The position numbers and the translations under genes were made by a program. The notes below the pieces were generated by a model. The model had not been told where the DNA came from and did no database searches. It was given only the letters and a program-made list of their open reading frames with translations. Positions 16,778-25,082 of a stretch of 64,000 bases of DNA are shown piece by piece. The first letter of the stretch is position 1. The number at the start of each line of letters is the position of its first letter. Source of the stretch: an uncultured Paenibacillus sp. (GTDB lineage: Bacteria > Bacillota > Bacilli > Paenibacillales > Paenibacillaceae); the NCBI GenBank assembly GCA_937895345.1, contig CALAWP010000058.1, positions 87,222 through 151,221 on the forward strand, written 5' to 3'.

Positions 16778-17733
16778 TAGCGGGTACGACCGAGAGCAGC
16801 ACAGCGCCTGCAAGCCGGCCTGCCCCGGCCCCCGGGAAGCTGGCCAGGCTCTGGACGGATATGAAACGGCATAAAGTGTCCTTCTTGTTTGTGGCGCCGT
16901 TTGTACTTCTGTTCACTTTCTTTATCGTAGTGCCGATCATTACGTCGGTCGCGTTAAGCTTTTCCTACTACAACATATTGGAAGCGCCGAGATTTATCGG
17001 CTTCTCCAATTACAAGCTGTTGTTCGTCGACGACGATATCTTTATGCAGGCCGTCGCCATTACGCTGAAGTTCGCGTTCATCACCGGTCCGGTCGGCTAT
17101 ATTATGGCATTTTTGCTGGCGTGGCTCATTAGCCAGATTCCGAATAAATACCGGTTTTTCTACACGCTCTGCTTTTACACACCGTCCATTACGAGCGCGA
17201 CGGCCATGTCCGTCGTCTGGCTGTACATGTTTGCGGGCGACCGCAAAGGCTTGCTCAACCATTGGATGATCCGGCTGGGCATTCTCGACGAACCGTTCCT
17301 GTTTTTGCAGGACGTTCGCTCCATCGTGCCGGTCATTATTATCGTATCGCTCTGGATGAGCATGGGCGTCGGCTTCCTGGCGTTTCTGGCCGGCTTGCAG
17401 AACGTGCCGAAAGATTTGTACGAGGCGGGAGAAATCGACGGCGTGCGCAACCGCTGGCAGCAGCTCTGGTACATTACGATTCCGTCCGTCAAGCCTCAGC
17501 TGCTGTTCGGCGCCATTATGCAGGTCGTCACCTCGCTGCAGGTATTCGACGTCAGCGTGCAGCTGGTCGGCTTGCCGAGTCCGCTCTATGCCGGCCATAC
17601 GATCTTGACTCACTTGTTCGATTACGCATTTATACGGTTTGAAATGGGTTATGCGTCTGCGATCGCGGTCGTGCTGTTCTTGCTGATGATGGGCCTGAAC
17701 CGACTCATATTCAACTTGCTCGGGAGGGATTGA
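16774..17733 (+). CDS. Carbohydrate ABC permease, MalF type (operon 1, pair 1)
   Basis: A 319-residue inner-membrane permease with six helices after a cytoplasmic N terminus. The EAA loop that docks the ATPase reads YEAGEIDGVRNRWQQLWYIT (about residues 216-235). ATG overlaps the previous stop, and AGGAGG precedes it. It pairs with the next gene to form the heterodimeric channel of a CUT1-type importer. No ATPase gene is present in the operon, which is usual where MsmX serves many importers. Confidence 0.93.
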   Translation: MIAGTTESSTAPASRPAPAPGKLARLWTDMKRHKVSFLFVAPFVLLFTFFIVVPIITSVALSFSYYNILEAPRFIGFSNYKLLFVDDDIFMQAVAITLKFAFITGPVGYIMAFLLAWLISQIPNKYRFFYTLCFYTPSITSATAMSVVWLYMFAGDRKGLLNHWMIRLGILDEPFLFLQDVRSIVPVIIIVSLWMSMGVGFLAFLAGLQNVPKDLYEAGEIDGVRNRWQQLWYITIPSVKPQLLFGAIMQVVTSLQVFDVSVQLVGLPSPLYAGHTILTHLFDYAFIRFEMGYASAIAVVLFLLMMGLNRLIFNLLGRD

Positions 17734-17736
17734 CGC

Positions 17737-18606
17737 GTGACTCGATTTTTAATGGTTCGCGGCAGAATCGATTGGGGCGGCATCGTGCTGTACGTGCTGC
17801 TGACCGCGTTCGGGCTGCTGATGCTGGCGCCGCTCGTGTATATGGCGTCGACGGCGCTCAAGCCGGTCAGCGAGCTGTTCCTGTTTCCGCCCAGATTTTT
17901 TGTCCAAAATCCGACGCTCATCAACTTTCGAGACCTGTTGCTCATCACGGGCACTTCCGCCGTGCCGTTCAGCCGTTTTATTGTGAACAGCATGATCGTC
18001 ACGTCCGGCATCGTGATCGGCGGCGTGCTCATTTCCGCCATGGCGGCGTATCCGCTGGCGAAGCATCATTCGATGCCGTTCAAAAAGTTCATCTTCGACA
18101 TGATCGTCGCCGCGCTCATGTTCTCGCCGATGGTATTGCAAATTCCGCAATACTTGCTCATGAGCCAATCCGGGCTGATGAATACGTATTGGGCGATGAT
18201 TTTGCCTTATTTGGCCGCGCCCGTCGGGATGTTTCTGATGACGCAGTTTTTGCGGCAAATACCGGACGCGCTGCTGGAGGCGGCGCGCATTGACGGCGCT
18301 TCCGAGTGGAAGGTGTTCTGGAGCATCATCATGCCGATGCTGAAGCCGGCCATTGCGACGTTTGCCCTGTTCAGCTTTATTACGGCCTGGAACGATCCAT
18401 ATCCGTCGATGGTATACACGACCAGCGAAAACATGAAGTCGCTGCCGCTCGCCATTCAGACGATACAAGGGGGCGCCGGCGTTATCGCGAGGGTCGGCAC
18501 GTTTGCGGCGGCCAGCTTCCTGATGATCATTCCGACGTTGCTCGTCTTTATCATCACGCAGCGAATGGTGCTTCAGACGATGGCGCATTCAGGACTGAAG
18601 GAATAG
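17737..18606 (+). CDS. Carbohydrate ABC permease, MalG type (operon 1, pair 1)
   Basis: A 289-residue permease with six predicted helices and an EAA loop LEAARIDGASEWKVFWSIIM (about residues 180-199). GTG start behind GGGAGGGA, three bases after the previous stop. It is the partner of the MalF-type gene just upstream and is closely matched by the gene at 43434-44297 in operon 2. Confidence 0.93.
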   Translation: MTRFLMVRGRIDWGGIVLYVLLTAFGLLMLAPLVYMASTALKPVSELFLFPPRFFVQNPTLINFRDLLLITGTSAVPFSRFIVNSMIVTSGIVIGGVLISAMAAYPLAKHHSMPFKKFIFDMIVAALMFSPMVLQIPQYLLMSQSGLMNTYWAMILPYLAAPVGMFLMTQFLRQIPDALLEAARIDGASEWKVFWSIIMPMLKPAIATFALFSFITAWNDPYPSMVYTTSENMKSLPLAIQTIQGGAGVIARVGTFAAASFLMIIPTLLVFIITQRMVLQTMAHSGLKE

Positions 18607-18617
18607 GAGGAGCGATC

Positions 18618-20096
18618 GTGACCAAACGTTACAAGACCCGATTCATGATCACGGCTGCGCTGGTCCTGTCCCTGCTGATGCCAACCGGCGCGCAGGCGTC
18701 CTCGCTGCCGTACGACAGCTACATGTATACGGTCGACAGCGAGGTGCGGTCGATCGCCGGGTACGTATACAAACAGTCCATCGACGGCATAGGATTGCCG
18801 TCCGGGGCGTTCAACCGCCCGGAATCGATCCATATTGCCGACGACGGATCGATCTATATTGCCGATGCGGGCAACAACCGGATCGTGCAGCTTGACGCCG
18901 GCCACAACTTCGTCCGCACGTATGGAGACGACGACGGGCCCGGCAAGCTGAGCGAGCCGAAAGGGCTTTACGTAAAAGAAGACGGAACGGTCTACGTCGC
19001 CGACACGAAAAACGGGCGCATTGTCGTCTTCACCGAAGAAGGCGAGTTCGTAAGGGATTATCCGAAGCCGCAAAGCCCGCTGATCGGCTCGACGTTTTCG
19101 TATTCGCCGTCCAAGCTCATTCTGGATAAACGCGATTACATGTATGTCGTCAGCGACGGCAACACGCAAGGCTTGCTGCAAATCGATCCGAACGGCGATT
19201 TCAAGGGCTTTTACGGCGCCAATCACGTCGGCTTCAGCTGGAGCCGCCTGTTCGTCAAGCTGGTGGCGACCGAGGAGCAGCGGCGCAAGATGACGGCGAT
19301 TCGGCCGGCCGAATTTTCGAACCTGGACATGGACCAGGAAGGGTTCATGTATACGACGACGATCGGCGAAGAGTCGAATCAGCTGAAACGGCTGTCACCG
19401 GTCGGCGTCGATACGCTCAACTTCGGCGTCGAGCGCCAATACGGGGATTTTTACAGCATCGGGCCGTTCACGATGGCCTCCTTTATCGGCGTCTCGGTCA
19501 GCGAAGACGGCATCATTACGGCGCTGGACCTGCAGACGAGCAAGGTGTTCCAATACGACAAGCTGGGCAATTTCCTGTTTTCCTTCGGGGGAGTAGGCGA
19601 GCAGAACGGCTTGTTCGCCACGCCGTCCGATCTGGATCAGAACAAGGACGGAGATATTTATGTCGTCGACCGGGGACGCAACCGGGTCGATATTTTCCGC
19701 ACGACGCCGTTCGCGGATTTGGTCCATGAGGCATCCATACTGTATGTGGACGGAAGATATGAGGAAGCGGAGGCGCTGTGGCAGGAAGTGCTGCGCACGA
19801 ACGCCAATTACGAGATGGCCTACGTCGCCATCGGCAAAGCGCTGTACAAGGCGGAGCGCTATAAGGAAGCGATGGACTACTTCAAGCTGGCGCGAGCCCG
19901 CCACGATTATTCCGTCGCGTTCAAGGAATACCGGAAGGAAGTCGTGCGCGAAAACTTTACAGTGATCGCACTCGGACTTGTCGCGCTGTTCATCCTTCTG
20001 CGCTGGGGCTTGCCTAAACTGATTCGGACGGTTCGCCGCAGAGCAAAGCTTGGAGCGAAGTCCGGGCTGCAGCTAAGAAAGGGTGAGACGCAATGA
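18618..20096 (+). CDS. NHL-repeat/TPR membrane-anchored protein (operon 1)
   Basis: The GTG at 18618 follows AGGAGG and gives 492 residues; longer readings start inside the previous gene. Parts in order: signal peptide ending GAQASS; an NHL beta-propeller (about 55-370) with blades such as IHIADDGSIYIADAGNNRIV, LYVKEDGTVYVADTKNGRIV and DLDQNKDGDIYVVDRGRNRV; a short TPR-like helical repeat (about 375-435, ALWQEVLRTNANYEMAYVAI); and one membrane helix near 445-465 with a basic tail. The propeller would face outside. Its role in sugar uptake is unknown. It overlaps the YIP1 gene and has a colinear homologue at 44319-45758, so it is a fixed part of this operon type. Confidence 0.85.
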   Translation: MTKRYKTRFMITAALVLSLLMPTGAQASSLPYDSYMYTVDSEVRSIAGYVYKQSIDGIGLPSGAFNRPESIHIADDGSIYIADAGNNRIVQLDAGHNFVRTYGDDDGPGKLSEPKGLYVKEDGTVYVADTKNGRIVVFTEEGEFVRDYPKPQSPLIGSTFSYSPSKLILDKRDYMYVVSDGNTQGLLQIDPNGDFKGFYGANHVGFSWSRLFVKLVATEEQRRKMTAIRPAEFSNLDMDQEGFMYTTTIGEESNQLKRLSPVGVDTLNFGVERQYGDFYSIGPFTMASFIGVSVSEDGIITALDLQTSKVFQYDKLGNFLFSFGGVGEQNGLFATPSDLDQNKDGDIYVVDRGRNRVDIFRTTPFADLVHEASILYVDGRYEEAEALWQEVLRTNANYEMAYVAIGKALYKAERYKEAMDYFKLARARHDYSVAFKEYRKEVVRENFTVIALGLVALFILLRWGLPKLIRTVRRRAKLGAKSGLQLRKGETQ

Positions 20097-20707
20097 ATAC
20101 GTTAGTGATGATGCGCAAGGTGATGGCTCGTCCGTTTGATTTTTACGAAGATATTCAAATGCCGGGCGCCATTCGATGGTCTCATCCGCTGCTGATCGTA
20201 GCTTTGGCTTACGTCGTCCGGATGGTAGTCCTGTACGCTTCGGGCTTCGCCTTCCAAACCCGCGAGCCTTACGAAATTTCGGCGCTGCAGGAATTCATCT
20301 GGCTGGTCGTGCCGTTTGCGACGTGGTGCGTGGCGCATTGGGCGGTCAGCGCCATTCTCGACGGCGAAGGGAAATTCAAGGAGATCGTATACGGAAGCGC
20401 GTTTGCGCTCGTCCCTTATACCGTATTTATGATTCCGGTTACGCTCCTTACCCAGCTGATCGCCTTGGATGAAGCCGGAACGGTTACGGCGCTGACTTAT
20501 GCGATTTACGCCTGGGTCGGATGGCTTCTGCTGCTGAAGGTGCAGATTTTGCACAACTTCAATTTGGCAAAAACGTTGTTCATCGTGGCGCTCAGCGTCA
20601 TCGGCATGTTGATTATCTGGTTCGTAGGCGTGCTGCTGTACGGGTTGGCCAATCAATTTATTAACTTCTTTCTCGATATCGTGAAAGAACTGAGGATGCG
20701 AGCGTAG
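20093..20707 (+). CDS. YIP1-family membrane protein (operon 1)
   Basis: A 204-residue integral membrane protein with five hydrophobic helices and the Yip1-domain layout. It has an N-terminal amphipathic stretch (MARPFDFYEDIQMPG), a conserved ILDGEGKFKEIVYGSAFALV loop and then three C-terminal helices. Start and stop overlap the NHL gene by four bases, so the two are probably translated together. Bacterial YIP1 proteins have no settled function. The strict coupling to the NHL/TPR gene in both operons suggests the two products form a membrane complex (inference). Confidence 0.85.
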   Translation: MNTLVMMRKVMARPFDFYEDIQMPGAIRWSHPLLIVALAYVVRMVVLYASGFAFQTREPYEISALQEFIWLVVPFATWCVAHWAVSAILDGEGKFKEIVYGSAFALVPYTVFMIPVTLLTQLIALDEAGTVTALTYAIYAWVGWLLLLKVQILHNFNLAKTLFIVALSVIGMLIIWFVGVLLYGLANQFINFFLDIVKELRMRA

Positions 20708-20716
20708 GAGGGCTAT

Positions 20717-23149
20717 ATGAGAAAACAGCGCACACGCAAATGGATTGCGATTTCGACGTTTCTGGTGCTGGCGGCCGCGTTGCTCATTCAGCAGCTGTTT
20801 CCCGCCGCCGGAGCCAGCGCGGAAGTGGCCAAGCAAGCGGAGGAGACGGCAGGCGGCGCGGCCGCCGAAGACGCCGCCGGGCAGAACGTGACGCCGGCGG
20901 ACGGCGAAGCGGCCGAGGCGACGGAAGCCGCGGCGGAGGAGACGGCTCCCGGCGGCGGGGCCGATGCCGGCGCTCCCGACTCCGGTACCGAAGCCGGGGC
21001 GGCGGCCGGAGAGGCCGCGCCGGCAGAGGGCGAGGTTGCCATGTATCCGGTAACGGCGACAACGAAAGTGCTGGAGAATGCGTCGTATACGTTGTATATC
21101 GACGAAAAAACGGGCAACGTTCGTTTGGTCGGCAAGGCAACGGGCCGGGAGTGGCTCGGTTCGCCGATCGTGCCGCGCACGACGATGCCGAACAACAAGA
21201 AATTTATGGATTCGCCGGTCCATATCAGCTTTACGGAAGGCGCGGACATTACGACGACCTATTCCCTCAAGGAGCAGGAAACGACGTTCGACATCCGGAA
21301 GGAGCAGGACGCCGTCAGCCTCGATTTCAAATTCGGGCTGCAAGGGATCTCGTTTACGATGGAATACCGCTTGACGGATAACGGCCTGGAAGTCACGATT
21401 CCATACGACTCCATCAAGGAAGAAGGCAAGGGCAGGCTGATCGGCATCGAACCGCTTCCGTTTCTGAACGCGGCGGAGGAAACGGACGAAGGAGCGATGC
21501 TGCTGCCGGACGGATCGGGGGCTCTGCTTCACTTCCGCACCGACCATCCGATGTATTTGAAGGGGTATTCCGAATACATTTACGGGCCGGACTACTCCTA
21601 CATTACCCATACGCATGACATGATCGATGCGTTTGGGGGCGGCAGACGCGCCATTACCCCTCGGCAATTTGCGACGATGCCGGTATTCGGCATGTACAGG
21701 AACGGCACCGGTACGCTGGGCATCGTGACGAAAGGCGAGTTTGACGCGAAAATTAACGGAACGCCTGCGGGCATTCGCGCCATTCCGCTGTACCGGAGCT
21801 CGGTCGAATTTATCTACCGCAAAAACGACGTTATATTTATCGGGTCTTCGGGCCAAATCCCGTACTACCAGGGCGCCAAGATCGAAGGCGACCGCCAAGT
21901 GCGGTACGTGCTCCTCGAAGGAGACAAGGCCGGATATGAAGGCATGGCCGAAGCTTACCGAAGTTACTTGACCGAGGAGCGGGGCATTCAGCCTGTGGCG
22001 GATCAGAATGCGGCGATGCAGGTGAAGTTGCTGGGAGGCATTCTGCGAGACGAAATTCTCGGCAGCACGTTCATTCGGATGACGACATTCGATCAGGCCA
22101 AAGCCATTATCGATGAGCTGAAGTCCAAAGGGATCGACCGGCTGGAGCTGACGTACGACGGCTGGAGCAAAAACGGCCTGTACGGCAATCAACCGGCCCA
22201 TTTCCCGGCGGCCAAGCAGCTCGGCGGAAAGGACGGGCTGAAGGAGCTGGCGCAATATGCCGAAGAGCAAGGCGTCGGCTTGTACCTACGAACGAACTAT
22301 GCCAAGGCTTATGAGGAGAGCGACGGCTTCAAAAAGAAAGTCGACGCGATCCGCGGCATGGACCGGGAAGTGCTGGAGGCGAACGGCTATTACTTGGCGA
22401 CCCGCTGGCGCGACAACGACTACAAGTTTTATTACATGAAGCCGGAGCGCGTGTACGACAAACGAATCGCCAAGGAACGGGAACAATTTGCGAAGCTTGG
22501 CATCGACGGCGTTCAATTTCAATATTTGGGCGACTTGCTTTATTCCGACCAGGACCCGGACCGCAGCTTCAGCCGCGCCCAAACCGCTGAAGTATGGGTG
22601 AAGGCGCTTGACGACATGCGGGGAACCGTAGGCAAGTCGGCCGTCGATTACGGGTATGCGTATACGTTCGGTTCTGTGGACCGCATCGATAATGTGCCGC
22701 TTTCGCACAGCGGATATATTTATACCGACGAAGCCGTTCCATTTTATCAGTTGGTAGTGCACGGTCTCATTCCTTATTACGCCGGTCCATCGAATTTAAG
22801 AGAGGACCGCGATAGGGAAATGCTTCGGGCGATCGAATACGGGGCGATGCCAAGCTATGAGCTTACATTCGCTCCGACCAGCAAGCTGCAGCGCACGATG
22901 GAAACCCGCTTGTTCAGCTCCGAAGCCGGCATCTGGTCCGTAGCCGCCGCCGAAGAGTACAAGCGCGTCGGCGATTTGTTCCGGTCGATTGCCGGCCAGC
23001 AAATGACGGGACACGAGAAGCTGCAGGACGGCGTTTACCGTACGAGCTACGCCAACGGCGTTCAAGTTATCGTCAACTATAACGCAGTCGGCGTTCAGGC
23101 CGGCGGCGTGCAAGTAGCCGCAATGGACTTTGCGGTTGCAGGGAGGTGA
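20717..23149 (+). CDS. DUF5696 secreted protein, possible glycosidase (operon 1)
   Basis: An 810-residue exported protein. Residues 1-35 are a signal sequence (TFLVLAAALLIQQLFPAAG). A low-complexity Ala/Glu/Gly segment follows to about residue 110, and the rest is the DUF5696 region. The middle has a beta-rich part with DGSGALLHF. The later part (about 450-720) reads like a TIM barrel: IDRLELTYDGWSKNGLYG, GVGLYLRTNYAKAYEES, LGIDGVQFQYLGDLLYSDQD. The end (DGVYRTSYANGVQVIVNYN) resembles the C-terminal beta domain of several glycosidases. Tyr-Asp-Gly-Trp and Gln-Tyr-x-Gly-Asp are plausible active-site strands, but catalysis is inference only. Homologue at 46385-49057. Confidence 0.8.
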   Translation: MRKQRTRKWIAISTFLVLAAALLIQQLFPAAGASAEVAKQAEETAGGAAAEDAAGQNVTPADGEAAEATEAAAEETAPGGGADAGAPDSGTEAGAAAGEAAPAEGEVAMYPVTATTKVLENASYTLYIDEKTGNVRLVGKATGREWLGSPIVPRTTMPNNKKFMDSPVHISFTEGADITTTYSLKEQETTFDIRKEQDAVSLDFKFGLQGISFTMEYRLTDNGLEVTIPYDSIKEEGKGRLIGIEPLPFLNAAEETDEGAMLLPDGSGALLHFRTDHPMYLKGYSEYIYGPDYSYITHTHDMIDAFGGGRRAITPRQFATMPVFGMYRNGTGTLGIVTKGEFDAKINGTPAGIRAIPLYRSSVEFIYRKNDVIFIGSSGQIPYYQGAKIEGDRQVRYVLLEGDKAGYEGMAEAYRSYLTEERGIQPVADQNAAMQVKLLGGILRDEILGSTFIRMTTFDQAKAIIDELKSKGIDRLELTYDGWSKNGLYGNQPAHFPAAKQLGGKDGLKELAQYAEEQGVGLYLRTNYAKAYEESDGFKKKVDAIRGMDREVLEANGYYLATRWRDNDYKFYYMKPERVYDKRIAKEREQFAKLGIDGVQFQYLGDLLYSDQDPDRSFSRAQTAEVWVKALDDMRGTVGKSAVDYGYAYTFGSVDRIDNVPLSHSGYIYTDEAVPFYQLVVHGLIPYYAGPSNLREDRDREMLRAIEYGAMPSYELTFAPTSKLQRTMETRLFSSEAGIWSVAAAEEYKRVGDLFRSIAGQQMTGHEKLQDGVYRTSYANGVQVIVNYNAVGVQAGGVQVAAMDFAVAGR

Positions 23150-23157
23150 GGCGCATC

Positions 23158-24030
23158 ATGAAATTTCGAATCAACATGAGAATTAGGCATATCCTGGAGG
23201 GCTATTCGTTCATCGGGCTGTGGATTATCGGATTTTTCCTGTTTATGGCCGTCCCTCTCGGACGATCGCTCTACTTTTCCTTTCAGGATTTGAAGATGAG
23301 CAAGGACGGGCTGATCGCGGAATATGTCGGTACGCTGCATTTTCGCGGGGCGTTTACGGTAGACGTCAATTTCCTGCCGCTGCTGCGCGACACGATGGAA
23401 ACGATGATTTCCCATGTGCCTCTCGTTCTCATTTTTGCCATGATCAGCGCGCTGCTGCTGAACCGGCACTCGCGGGGGAGAATGCTGTTTCGCGGCATCT
23501 TCTTCCTGCCGGTCATTATCGCTTCCGGCTCCATCTTGAAGAAATTGCTGGAGCAGGGCGCGGCGCAGCTGCCGATCTTTATGAACTACGATTTGTACAG
23601 CCAGCTCCAGCTGTTCATTCCGCCGGACGTCTTGATCAATTTGCTCGATTATTCCGATTCGCTGACGCTGGTCATGTGGGATGCGGGCGTACAGACGCTC
23701 ATCTTCCTTGCGGGCTTGCAGACGATTTCGCCTCAGCTGTATGAAGCGGCCAAGTGCGACGGAGCGACCCGGTGGGAAAGCTTCTGGAAAATAACGTTCC
23801 CGATGATTATGCCCATGATCTTCGTCAATACGCTCTTTACGATGGTCAGCTCGTTCACGAAAGCGGACAACGGCGTCATGAACCATATTCGCACCGTCGT
23901 GTTCAGCCAGAACAATTACGGCTACGGTTCGGCGATGGGCTGGATTTATTTCATCATTATTTTCATTATGCTCGGCATCGTCTTTCTGCTGTTCCGCAAA
24001 AGCCTGGCATCCATGGAAGGAAGGGGTTGA
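23158..24030 (+). CDS. Carbohydrate ABC permease, MalF type (operon 1, pair 2)
   Basis: A 290-residue permease. I chose the ATG at 23158 because GGAGG ends ten bases before it; an in-frame GTG at 23146 would add four residues. Six helices are evident, and the EAA loop reads YEAAKCDGATRWESFWKITF (about 197-216). It differs clearly from the pair 1 permease and is closer in layout to the gene at 49054-49953. A second permease pair in the same operon suggests two import channels, perhaps one per binding protein. Confidence 0.92.
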   Translation: MKFRINMRIRHILEGYSFIGLWIIGFFLFMAVPLGRSLYFSFQDLKMSKDGLIAEYVGTLHFRGAFTVDVNFLPLLRDTMETMISHVPLVLIFAMISALLLNRHSRGRMLFRGIFFLPVIIASGSILKKLLEQGAAQLPIFMNYDLYSQLQLFIPPDVLINLLDYSDSLTLVMWDAGVQTLIFLAGLQTISPQLYEAAKCDGATRWESFWKITFPMIMPMIFVNTLFTMVSSFTKADNGVMNHIRTVVFSQNNYGYGSAMGWIYFIIIFIMLGIVFLLFRKSLASMEGRG

Positions 24031-24035
24031 GCGGA

Positions 24036-25019
24036 ATGGAAAGCGCTCGATTGGATATTGTCAAACGCAAATTCGAAGATCGGCTGCAATCCGGCCTGAA
24101 GCATTCGGCGGCCAAGCGGTCCGGTGCAATCCTCAACAATGTCGTCTATTATTTCGTGTTGCTCAGCTTGTCGTTTGTCTTTCTGTACCCGCTGCTGTAC
24201 ATGGTGTCAAAGTCGCTGATGCAAAGCTGGGACGTCGCAGACGCCACGGTCCGCTGGGTGCCGACCAAGTTCAGCCTGTACAACTACGAAGTCGCGTTCG
24301 AGGCGATGAAATATTGGCAGGGCTTTATGAACAGTATTATTACGTCGTTCGGCAGCGCCGTGCTTCAAATCGTCAGCTGCTCGCTCATCGGCTACGGCTT
24401 TGCGCGGTACCGGTTCCCGGGCTACGGACTGTGGCTGGGGCTGGTCATCTTTACGTTCCTGGTGCCGCCGCAGACGATTGTCGTACCGCTGTACATGTTC
24501 TTCAGCGATTTGGGATGGATCAACACCCATTTGCCGTTTATCGTGCCGGCTGCGTTCGGCCACGGCTTGCAGGGAGCGCTGTTCGTGCTGATCTTCATCC
24601 AGTTTTACCGCAGGCTGCCCGGCGTGCTGGAAGAAGCGGCGCGCATTGACGGCGCGGGACATTTCCGAACCTATTGGCAGATCATGTTCCCGCTCGGGCG
24701 TCCGGCGATGCTGGTCGTCTTCCTGTTCTCGGTCGTCTGGCATTGGAACGACAACTTCCAGCCCAGCACGTACCTGCAGCTGCCGCCTTTCTACAATCTG
24801 GCGCAGCGGATGGCCGGCTTCTACGGACAGGCGGCGATGTCCGCCGAGCAAATGTCGCAATCGGTCAGCAGCGCCGACGCGATCGGCATGGCGCCTACGC
24901 TGATCAATCAAATTATGGCGGGCGTGGTGCTGTCCATCCTGCCAATTCTGCTCATGTATTTGTTCGTTCAGCGCTACTTCGTCGAGAGCGTCGAACGTTC
25001 CGGCATCGCCGGCGAATAA
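24036..25019 (+). CDS. Carbohydrate ABC permease, MalG type (operon 1, pair 2)
   Basis: A 327-residue permease starting at ATG 24036, six bases after the previous stop, with AAGGGG upstream. It has an N-terminal cytoplasmic segment of about 35 residues and six helices. The EAA loop is LEEAARIDGAGHFRTYWQIM. A long periplasm-side loop with repeated Met/Gln residues (about 260-290, RMAGFYGQAAMSAEQMSQSV) lies before the last helix. That feature is shared with the homologue at 50006-51022 (ATHLSGGGQAEIASYVQDPF) and is unusual for MalG proteins. Confidence 0.92.
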   Translation: MESARLDIVKRKFEDRLQSGLKHSAAKRSGAILNNVVYYFVLLSLSFVFLYPLLYMVSKSLMQSWDVADATVRWVPTKFSLYNYEVAFEAMKYWQGFMNSIITSFGSAVLQIVSCSLIGYGFARYRFPGYGLWLGLVIFTFLVPPQTIVVPLYMFFSDLGWINTHLPFIVPAAFGHGLQGALFVLIFIQFYRRLPGVLEEAARIDGAGHFRTYWQIMFPLGRPAMLVVFLFSVVWHWNDNFQPSTYLQLPPFYNLAQRMAGFYGQAAMSAEQMSQSVSSADAIGMAPTLINQIMAGVVLSILPILLMYLFVQRYFVESVERSGIAGE

Positions 25020-25024
25020 GGCTG

Positions 25025-25061
25025 TCGGCCTGATGCGCAATCCGAATTGCGCTCAGGCCGA
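25025..25061 (+). promoter_or_regulatory. Hairpin between permease and GH43 genes
   Basis: TCGGCCTGA and GCGCAAT (25025-25041) pair with ATTGCGC and TCAGGCCGA (25046-25061), giving 16 pairs with one bulged base and a CCGA loop. It lies 22 bases before the GH43 start. It may attenuate or protect the message so that the secreted enzyme is expressed separately. Confidence 0.65.
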
Positions 25062-25082
25062 TGCCGTTTTATAGGGGGAAGT

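Noticed and set aside
14648..16813. 720-codon open frame antisense to the fused binding-protein gene
   Set aside because: Low-complexity Arg/His/Leu composition typical of shadow frames; the sense strand has full domain evidence.
20102..22270. Long open frame antisense to YIP1 and DUF5696 genes
   Set aside because: It crosses two real genes and their junction and has no recognisable motif.
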